Positions 1-7,819 of a stretch of 15,849 nucleotides of DNA are shown here, piece by piece. The DNA comes from Porogramme epimiltina (taxonomy: Eukaryota; Basidiomycota; Agaricomycetes; Polyporales; Polyporaceae). The stretch lies in assembly GCA_900155495.1 (NCBI GenBank), contig FTLJ01000677.1, forward strand, positions 1 through 15,849. Direction: 5' to 3'. The translations under genes and the position numbers were made by a program. The stretch's first letter is position 1. Each line of letters opens with the position of its first letter. The notes below the pieces were generated by a model that was not told the origin of the DNA, made no database searches, and saw only the letters and a program-made list of their open reading frames with translations.

Positions 1-1780
1 GAACGAGGAACGCTTGTCATATGTCGGGTAACAGCTGGAAGCATCACGGAGTCAAGCATACTCGCAGTGATGTCTTAAAGAGCCGAGGTAGAGTGGCGCC
101 GCGCAGACGTTGTTTCTTAATCAATTCGCACCACTTACAAAAGCGATAAGTTTTCGAACGCCCTGTACAGTGCTCCACTGTAAGGGAGTGAGAATTGGAT
201 GGGGGATAGCTATGCGCTGGTTGATCTTGCTATGAAGCACAACCATAGCGTGCAATAACCACAGACTGCGGGAAATGTGATCCCGGGGGGGGCATAATGC
301 CAGAAACGACGTGATATGAGGGTGTCGTCGGGACGAAGGGAGAAGGAAACACTATTGGCTAAATGTGGACTGGAAGGGCCGAAAGGACCGAGGGGGGAGC
401 AGCGACGGGCAGCCGGCTTCTGTATAGGGGCAGTCAGGCAGAGATGGATCTATGGAGTAGCGGAGAGCGAACGATGGGTAGCAGACGGACGCCTGTGTGA
501 AGCGAAGCACGTCCGCGCGTGGGGGAGATCGCGACCCGAGAAGCAGCAGTACTCGTACAGGAGCGCATGTACGCAAATGACGGGAGCCTGGGCAGACTGA
601 CAGGCTGTGACCTCTACGACCGGGGACGTCTGCTGCAGGGAAGCAGCTCTGGCGGTGAGGAGCAGGGGAGAAGGCGGGCGGGCACGGCGGGGCCGATCGC
701 GTCCACGCCGATCTAGAGAGCTAAGGAGAGGCTGGTGGAGGACAGCGTGGAGATCGGAGCGACGGGAGCCTGATGCTTACGCTGCGTGAAGGCGGAGAGC
801 GAGACAGCGGCAGGAGGTATGACGGCAGGGCGTGTTGAGTCGCATGAGACAGAGGGCCTGTTAGCTGGGAATTGACGAAGCTGGAGATCGGATGGCGAGT
901 TGAGGAAAGGGCGCGAAGCCGCGACTGGTGGGCGGCTGCGGAGGCGCGCGGGGTGCCTAGACCGCAGATCATTCGGATAGATGCCGCGCCAGCGTCTGCG
1001 GGATCATCGGGATCCGGCGTTGCCCTCTGCCAGCCTCCAGGGAGCCGGCGCTGTCCACCAACGTCGGACTCGGTCGTTGACGTCTCCCTGTGCTTGCTCC
1101 CTGCCTCGCTTGCTCCACTGATGGACCTCGGGTCCCCCCTCGAACTTCACCTCTTCCTCCGCGGCACGGACGGAGCACGTCGTGTTCTAATATTGCGGCC
1201 GTAAACTCGAAGCGCCCTCTTTGCACTGTACGTCTGATATCCTTGCCCTCAGCAAATTTGCACATACTCCTATCCCTCGACGTGGTCCGGGCGTGCTCGC
1301 GCTCGTGCATACCCTCCAGCAAGCTGCATGACTCCCCGTGTATGGCTTCGCCCTACTTCGTAAATGGATGACGTCACTGAAGTTCTGCTTTCTTCGTCCA
1401 GGTGCACACCTGGATCAATGCATTCCTTCCAGTTGCTAGTGAAACTGGGAAACTATCCTCCGTCATACACGGTAGAAGAACCTCATGTACGAGCATCCCC
1501 GCTCTTTTAGCCCTAGCCGGCTCCAACTACGTCCTCCGCGCCGTAGTGCGCACCACGTTCGACGACGAGCATGCAACTTGGAAGGAACCGCTCAGCAAGC
1601 ACTACCATCATGAACAAACACGTTGAAACTCATCTCCTTCAGCTATGGTAAGTCTGCCTCCCTCGTTCTGTCTTACAGCTCCGTTCATCTCGCTTCCGCC
1701 CGCGACGACAGCAATCCACCACCGGCGCCTGATCGACCTCGGCGGCACGCTGTAGAAGCAGTCGCTCGACGTACGTCGGC
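1..1780. repeat. Diverged direct repeat, copy A
   Basis: This stretch aligns by eye, same orientation, with the segment from 13613 to the right edge. Position 1 matches 13613 and the motif GACGTGATATGAGGGTGTCG at 308 matches 13921, so the first 300 bases have almost no net indel. Similarity continues through the purine-rich part (about 300-1000), across a shared GGGATCCGGCG near 1008, and down to the GCGGCA triplets near 1745. Copy A lacks about 490 nt that copy B carries, with the junction near 1234. The copies differ by many substitutions and small indels, so the duplication is old. The left boundary lies outside the window. No transposase, reverse transcriptase or terminal inverted repeat is visible, so whether this is a mobile element or an old segmental duplication is open. 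Confidence 0.85.
1402..1647 (+). pseudogene. Unidentified coding-like fragment, copy A version
   Basis: Within repeat copy A, a frame open from 1402 to 1626 contains SIPALLALAGSNYVLRAVV and TTFDDEHATWKE. The matching place in copy B (15485-15730) has VPALLDPAGFNSVLRAAA and TTLDDEEAAEKE in the same frame. Both are followed at the same place by a GTAAGT splice-donor sequence (1648 here, 15731 in B). Preserved reading frame and conservative amino-acid changes suggest that the ancestor of the repeat carried a protein-coding exon here. In copy A the frame ends in TGA at 1624-1626, before the donor, so this copy is probably broken. I do not recognise the family. Confidence 0.4.
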
Positions 1781-2029
1781 CAGATGCCGTCGTCCGCTGC
1801 GACGTATGTGTAGTGCTACCACCCCGCCGAAGACGCACCCCAACTGTGCGTGAGCCGATTGCAGAACGATCAAGTTCAATGTCCGGCGTTCGGTCGCGCG
1901 GGCGCCGCGGTACTCGCTGCTCGCGCCATGCCCACCGTCGGCGCCATGAGCGCCGTGTCGACGACGCTCAAGCACAGTGCACCCAGAACGCAAGGGGGAG
2001 GACGTCCAGCGTGCGGAAGCGCCTGTGGG

Positions 2030-3350
2030 AGATGGCGCTGAGGGAAGGGGCTGGGTGCGCGGTGGTATGATGAGGCACCGGTGGTCTGCGGCGGCGGGAG
2101 CGATCGGACCTCGATATGCCAGAACGTCTACGGTACGTCGCGCCTCCACCCCATAGCTAAGCGGCCTCCGCCCCTTGTCATCTGAGACTCCCCCCGCAGT
2201 GAACTGGATCGAGAACTGGTACATCTTTGCACCCCCGAAACCAGGCGCGAGCTCCGGGATCGGGAACACGGAGCACGTCGAGGTCGCGCGGTACACGTAG
2301 CCCGGGCATCGCGCGCGTGTCATCCCAGACGAGGCGATCGCGCGCGCGCACTTTGTGCAGACGCCCCACTACGCGCAGGTGATGGGGACCTCACGAAGGT
2401 GAACATCCCGAAGGGTGACAAAGGCGGCGAGCTCGATCCGCAAGGCGCGGGCGGAAACGGCGAGAGCGGTGCGCGCGCACCCTCCTTGCACTGTTTGGCC
2501 TGAGGGCGCGGGCGGGGCATTGTGCTCTGCGATGAAGTGGCGCACCTCCGCGCGCTCCTCAAATTCGACGCGCACTCTCACCCGCACGCAACACGATCGG
2601 CGCGCCCGTATTCTCGAGTGCGCGACGCGAGCTCCTGCAGACGCACGCGTGGACGGTGAGCGTCTCCCGCAGTGCCCACTCGCGTCCGCCCGTGCTCACC
2701 TCCGACTACCTCTTTGTGGCGCAGAACGTCGTGGCGTACGACGTGCTCTGCATCCGCGCGTGCAAGGGTGACCCATGCGCGCTGCGGCTCTGCCAGGACG
2801 TCTACGTCGTCGTCAGATGCGCGCGGAAGATGGTCGGCGGTTGATGCGCGGGCGCGCTCGACTATGTAGGACGCCAATGAGGTGCACGCACCCCCTCTCC
2901 ATTGCGCCCTCCATCTTCTCGCGCGCGCTACATCGACAGACAATAGGCGTGCGCGGCACTTCGATACTGCACCGGGGCCAGCCCTCCACCTCACCCGTGT
3001 ACCCCGCCCGCACGATATCCCCCCTGCGCGTCCGTCATGTACTTCGCGGACTGCCTCGCGTCTGCATCCAACACGACCCCGTGATTAGGTACGAGCGCGA
3101 GCGGGGTGAGCACTGAGGTGAGTCTTGCACCCGTTCTTCGGCGTTTGTACCGAGGATTGCTGACGCGCGAGTTTGTTGTGCGTTTGTGTCGGTAGTCGTC
3201 CGTGCGCACCTTTGGCTCCACCGAGGCAGTGGCGCGCGCGAGCGGCGCGGAGACGGAGCAGCGCAGCCGTCGGGCGCCGCGCCGCGCCGCGCTCCAGCTC
3301 TAGCTGGCGGTCGCCGGCGTAGTGTTCGTTCTGGAAGCGACGCTCCCTAT
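2030..3350 (+). pseudogene. Decayed secreted cysteine-rich glycoprotein gene (basidiomycete 'macrophage activating glycoprotein'-like)
   Basis: Family-like blocks follow in order but in shifting frames. First is SICQNVY, a GTACGT..CAG intron at 2133-2199, then NWIENWYIFAPPKPG and EHVEVARYT, a TAG, and PGHRARVIPDEAIARAHF. Next, about 2695-2840, is DYLFVAQNVVAYDVLCIRAC, followed by LCQDVY. Then, near 2960, is a TSILHRGQPSTSPVYPA block. A Ser/Thr-rich tail follows with an internal TGA, a GTGAGT..TAG intron at 3118-3195, RTFGSTEA, and a final hydrophobic LAVAGVVFVL run that resembles a GPI-anchor signal. The order fits a secreted fungal glycoprotein often labelled 'macrophage activating glycoprotein'; its function is unclear. 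The 5' exons and start codon were not resolved. At least two internal stops and several frame changes make it non-functional. The family label is from memory of its motifs; that it is a broken secreted-protein gene is more certain. Confidence 0.6.
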
Positions 3351-3399
3351 ACTACGAGGAGTCGCCCCGCGGGTCAATCTGCAAGCCCAGAGGAGGGAT

Positions 3400-4470
3400 C
3401 AGTCGCTCCCCAGCCGCGCATAACGAGGGCGGGGATGTACGTGGCAGTGCGACCAGTAGTGCGTCTTGATGCACCCCACGTCGATGAGGACGCGTCGTTG
3501 TTCCAACACAGCTTCCGCATCTACTTGCAGCGCCGTGCGCGCACGCGCGGGTCAAGACACTTTCGCTCGCAGTCCACACGGGGCACAGAAGAGACCCGCT
3601 GTGGCAATCACAGGTCGATCACTGGGCATCCGTTGCGAATCGTGCGGAGGCTGCGCTTGAAGCGGCAGACGTGGACGGGGTCGAAGCGGACGATCGTGAT
3701 GGAGAGGTGGCCGCCGACAAGGTAGTCCTTGCCCGCGAGCATCTACACGAGATGGTCAAGGGATGCGGAGAGCGGCGCGACGGCGGCATCGTGCGCCTGC
3801 TGCGGCGTCTCCAACCTGGCCTTGTACACACTGTGTGTGACGCGTGGGGCGGATGGCGTGGAACGCAGGGGGAGAGAGGGAAGGAGGGACCGCCATGCGC
3901 CAGAAGACGGTGGCGCACCGGCCCTCGTCCTCTGAGCGCGCCCTGAGGTAGAGGTCCCTGACGTGCTGTGTGCTATAGAGGAGGTTCGCGTCCGCGTCGG
4001 GGAAGGGATCGGAGGTGGAGAACGGCCAGCCGCCCTTGCTCGTGCGCGGCGGGGACACGGCGGTCGCCCCTTGGCTGCCTTCCGTGTTAGCGCTATCCTG
4101 TGGAGCGGACGGGGGGCACGGGTCGACGCACCGACGAGGTCCTGCAGACCCTTGAGCCTGCGGACAATCAGGGCGTGTGCCGCTCGCGCTGGAAGAAGTA
4201 CGCGTTGGGTGCATCTCGGGAGCAGGGAGGGGAGGGAACTCTCGGCACGCGTCACAGACATGGAGGTGGTACTGGCCGGTCGTGTGACTGGACGAGCATT
4301 GAGGCTGGGTATATGCGCATATATGCGTGCGGCGCACCCTCCTCGGGAGCGAACTGCCCGGCCTTGTTAGTGAAGCTCCTGAAAGACGACGGCTAGCGGT
4401 TGAAGGAGCCGTCTGGCCCGGGGGCGCTCTTGCTAGCGTCGCTGAACTGGGAGAGATCGCGTTGGCTCAT
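3400..4470 (-). pseudogene. Decayed Xi-class glutathione S-transferase (glutathionyl-hydroquinone reductase, ECM4/GTO-like)
   Basis: Read on the minus strand, Xi-GST motifs occur in order. They are a possible start MSQRDLSQFSD (ATG at 4470), PDGSFNR with a TAG at 4395-4393, PSSFRSF, GQFAPEEG, then after an intron-like break YHLHVCDAC, LIVRRLKGLQDLVG, GGWPFSTSDPFPDADANLLY, QHVRDLYLRA, VTHSVYKARLETPQQAHDAA, LEDLV-type helix residues, GKDYLVGGHLSITIVRFDPV, MRKLCWNND and IKTHYWSH near the end. Family members reduce glutathionyl-hydroquinones through a cysteine in a CPWA-type motif and are linked to quinone handling in wood-decay fungi. Here the cysteine survives (DAC) but the following splice donor and Trp are lost, and the frame changes several times, so no enzyme can be made. 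It lies convergent to the glycoprotein pseudogene and divergent from the AsaB-like one. The identification is strong; exact ends are approximate. Confidence 0.75.
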
Positions 4471-5738
4471 CGCGCGGGCGGAGGAAGGTGCGGGCTTCTG
4501 TGACGGGCCAACGGGGAGGGACGGGTGTAGGGCGGCGGCCCGGAGGAAGCCTTGGCTTCTTGTCTTCTCAGGGGCCGATAACAGGTGGATGGGACGCGGG
4601 CTGATCATGACGCGAGCGATTGGGTTGGATAGGACTCCCTGTAGGGCTGCCCGTCGCATGCGCACGTCATGTCCCTTGCTCAGCGGACGCGTCAGAGTTT
4701 AGACCCTCGTAGCTCGATCGCATCTTTCTCCGGTGCCCTCGCTGTCCTTGATTCCCGATGAAAAACGCGACGGATAGTCTGCACGCCGCGCCAGAGACTG
4801 CAAATCTTAAGTCTCAGTCCAGCTGAGTAGGACGGGGCGCATCGAGAGAGAGAGAACCCTGCAAAGTGTACGTCAGGGCCCCAAGTCTGACGTCCCCCTT
4901 CCTTCGTCCAGTCCCGTCCGGGGCTAGGGTTCACGTCTGTTGCCTTGCCATTCCCCGACTTATTCGGACTTCACCTCAACCGCTCGCGCGCAGAGGTTGT
5001 GGCGTACATCTATTTTCTAGGGCCACATGTACTGACTCATAGTCGTCCGATGCGCCCCCTCGCAAATACTAGGAAGCTCCCCCATATAAAGGACACGAGG
5101 CCAATTGACCCCTGTTCACTATATAGATTATTGAACTACAACACCCCATTTGGCGCGATTAAGGAGCAGCCTACTCCGTATGTACGGGTTTTAGGGTGGC
5201 GGAGATTGGGAGACCTCGCATGAGTCGTCTTCAGGCGTAGCGAGTGTGTTGAATCGCGTGTTGTAAGACATTACGGGCGTAGTGACAGAGAGATCTAAAG
5301 ACTTATCTAATTGTATGCACTAGTCTGCGAATATAATACGTAACCCTAACCCGTACACGTCTCCCGCCCCTGCCCCCAAGGCCGCAAGCTCCTCTCGACC
5401 TTCCCTCCCCGCCACCTGCACACATATGCAACATCTGCTACTTTTACTCGCGCTGCTCTTCACCGCAACCATGTCCCACAACATGCTCCCGTGACAACGG
5501 TCTTGCTCAGGTCCGACGACTCCAGGTTGTGCGCTCACCTACGCTTCTCGTGCAGCTGGATAACTAACTAAAACCTGATAGCAGCGAGGTTCCGGCTCGG
5601 GTGGGACACTACGCGGGCTCTACCCCGCCCACTGCGCCTCTCATAGAACCGGATGACGAACGGTATCGTGGATAGGGAAACCATTCACTGAGTGAGTCGC
5701 ATTACTTGTCCCCCTTATCCGCCCTTGAACCGAGGCTT
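4471..5738. other. Intergenic stretch, no identifiable gene
   Basis: No frame here shows a family I recognise. The segment contains a TATAAA at 5085-5090 in a locally AT-richer part (about 5060-5170), compatible with an old promoter but with no gene close behind it. At 5426 an ATG opens a 22-codon frame beginning MQHLLLLLALLFTA, which looks like a signal peptide but stops almost at once. Its context (CT-rich leader) could be the remnant of a secreted-protein start. Nothing else is supported. Confidence 0.5.
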
Positions 5739-6765
5739 CAAGTACCGCAAACCCCTACGACGACCATCGCCTCCGTCGACAGAGTCACCACCAAACACTT
5801 CCACCTCTTCCCGCCCGTGAGCGGCGCCAAGCCGTACGTCTAGATCACCGCGCAACACTCGCGCCGCCAGCGTAGCTGGGACACCGTCGCGCACGCCGTG
5901 CGGACCGAGCACCTCCACAGCAAGCTTGAGGAAGACGGTATCTCGCGCGACGCGATCGCGTCCCAGTACTCCTGCCAGGGGATGGGGCAGACTACGTTCG
6001 ACGGCGACGCGGCGATCGAGTGGGAGCACTACACCGAGAGGCATCGCGCTCGTGAAGGAGCTCACGGGCGCGTCGCGCGTCGTCCCCTTCGACCGCAGTA
6101 CTAGTAAGTCCTCCCCAGCGCGCCCCGTTCCCCGCCCCACTCTGAGCATTTGCTCACCCGGCCCATCCCCTCCCCTGTTCCCTCTCCCTCTCCGTCCCCA
6201 GCGATCCGCCCCCATCCGCGCGAGCTCGACGACGACACCCCCCAGAAGCGCCAACCCGTGCGCCAAGTATAGGTACACGTCGACCAGACCCCCCGACTCC
6301 GCCGCCGCCCTCGTACGTCGGCACCTCCCCGCCGCGGACGTGCCCGCGCTGCTCGCGCGCCGCTTCCAGGTCGTTTTTGGGCAGTGGGGCGGCCGATCAG
6401 GCGTGTGGTGTGGGACTGGCTGGTCGCGCTGTGCGACGGGCGCAGCGTCGATGCCGCGCGCGACCTCGTGCCCACGACGTTGCGCTACCCGAGACGTTCA
6501 GCGTGCGGTTCGGCGCGGGGCGCAGGTGGAAGTGTCTACGGGGGATGGAGCCGGAGGAGGGGGTGCTGATCATGTGGTGCGTGTTTGGTTTTATGCTCGT
6601 GGAGAACATGGTAGAGCTTACTTGCACGGGCTTTGTTTAGTTGTGATTAGAGCGACGGCGGGGGGACGGCCGTATTCACTCCTCACACCGCAATCGGACC
6701 CGTCTACGCCAGAGGGCGCCAGGAGGGCCTCGATAGAGTTCTGGCTTTTGGCGTTCTACAATTGA
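5739..6765 (+). pseudogene. Decayed AsaB/CTB9-like hydroxylase/desaturase (GA4-desaturase/CmcJ-like family)
   Basis: Motifs typical of the family appear in order across changing frames. They are TTKHFHLFPPVSGAKPYV then TAG then ITAQHS (about 5790-5860), GQTTFDGDAAIEWEHYTER, LVKELTGASRVVPFD, a clear GTAAGT..CAG intron at 6104-6201, RPHPRELDDDTPQKRQPVRQ then TAG then VHVDQTP, RRHLPAADVPALLARRFQ, RPIRRVVWDWLVALCDGRSV, DAARDLVPTTLRYP, FSVRFGAGRRWKCLRG, EPEEGVLI, an intron at 6577-6640 whose removal restores a Cys-x-Asp core, FTPHTA, and DPSTPEGARRASIEFW near the stop. Relatives act in fungal secondary-metabolite pathways (aspergillic acid AsaB, cercosporin CTB9). No start codon is evident, and there are at least three stops and about four frame changes. 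The intron positions still make sense, so this is an old genomic gene, not a retrocopy. Confidence 0.75.
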
Positions 6766-7690
6766 TAGTCCCTTGACGACATTGGCTCGAGTATTCTCCA
6801 CTAATGTAACTTCAGTGGATAAACACACATAGATCGGCTGCCCCACAATGCTTCACAGACGTTCGTACTGTCATTGTAACTTCTAATCACCTTATCGCGC
6901 ATATGGGTTGTGTAAGCACTGACTGACATATGGTAACTATGCACTATCCAGTTGAAAGACCCTACATTGACCAAATTCGAATGTACATGCTGGGCGGTGA
7001 TATCGATGCCACGAGAGCACTGGAGCTTCAACTTGGCGAATGACGTCACAGTTAAAGCACGTGATGGAATCGTTGATGTTTTTGTTCGAATGGTGTGCGA
7101 GCGTTTGCAACCTCACCAGGCATACACCAGCAACGGGTCATTGAGATGCGCGAGTTCCACAATACTGTAAGTAGCATTGTCATTATCTTGAGCGCACAAG
7201 CTAACGTCTCATTAGAATGCTGGGAGCACCTTTAGAAGCGTGCGTGCGCGACATTCTTGAATTCACTGGCAGTGTCGTGGAAGCTCGCCGCCCGCCGAAT
7301 GGGGGACACGAGTAGGACATCGAAGAAGCACACTGGAGATGTGGAATGCCAGGTGATTCCTCCATTAAACCTTCTATTGATTAGTCACCAGCCTCAACTC
7401 AGGGCTATGTACTAGTGCTCTGCCGACATCCTAGCATCGCTGCAAATCGTAAGAAGGTAGATATGTCTTCGATGCCCCATGAAGGCGATTATTTCCCTCA
7501 GAACATAGTTGAACAGTGCGTATTAGGGGTCTTACAGCTCTCAGTGCCACCCTGTGAATAGGAATTCTGTCTGTGATGCTTCGAATGCCGCATGCGCACC
7601 TGACCTGAGGCTTTCCACAAGCGCACGAATTCTCACGTCTGCCAGAAATGCCATATAGATCGTGGCGATAGCCACCACGTGTTTGCAACA
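6766..7690. other. Stretch without an identifiable gene; possible coding-like fragments
   Basis: The base composition is less GC-rich than the pseudogene block. On the plus strand short frames look mildly coding: YIDQIRMYMLGGDIDATRAL (about 6960-7020), VTVKARDGIVDVFVRM nearby in another frame, and after an intron-like GTAAGT..TTAG (about 7168-7215) MLGAPLEACVRDILEFTGSV followed by a TAG near 7313. I cannot name a family and stops interrupt every frame. It may be another decayed gene or chance. No repeat, RNA gene or terminal inverted repeat is visible. Confidence 0.3.
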
Positions 7691-7724
7691 GTGTAGGCAA
7701 ACCGCGTACAGTACCGCGGGTCTC

Positions 7725-7819
7725 CCCTCAACGTGTCAGTGTGTTCAATTCCTCTCCTCCCCACCAGCTACCATTCTTACCTTCTCCTCACTGCACCATA
7801 ACCCTACAACAGCATCACA
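7725..7819 (+). promoter_or_regulatory. Pyrimidine-rich leader of the NACHT-WD40 gene
   Basis: From about 7740 the plus strand is rich in C and T (CCTCTCCTCCCCACC, CTTCTCCTCACTGCACC) and leads to CATCACAATG at the start codon. CT-rich tracts next to transcription start sites are common in filamentous fungi and the -3 A fits fungal start context. No convincing TATA box is seen just upstream. The transcription start is inferred only. Confidence 0.45.

Noticed and set aside
1..1230. Terminal repeat of an LTR retrotransposon
   Set aside because: No gag, protease, reverse transcriptase or integrase motifs, primer-binding site or polypurine tract with matching ends were found between the copies, and the interior holds ordinary intron-bearing genes.
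1685..2323. 212-codon minus-strand frame opposite the glycoprotein pseudogene
   Set aside because: It is the shadow of the plus-strand coding remnant; composition is Arg/Ala-rich, as expected for antisense GC-rich DNA.
3743..4337. Two long overlapping minus-strand frames taken as intact proteins
   Set aside because: Each contains only pieces of the Xi-GST motif order; together they are the frameshifted remains of one gene.
5339..5351. Telomere-like TAACCCTAACCC
   Set aside because: Only about two units of the fungal repeat occur, inside ordinary DNA; too short to call an interstitial telomere.
5426..5494. Small secreted peptide gene
   Set aside because: The signal-like start (MQHLLLLLALLFTA) is followed by a stop after 22 codons with no clear intron rescuing it.
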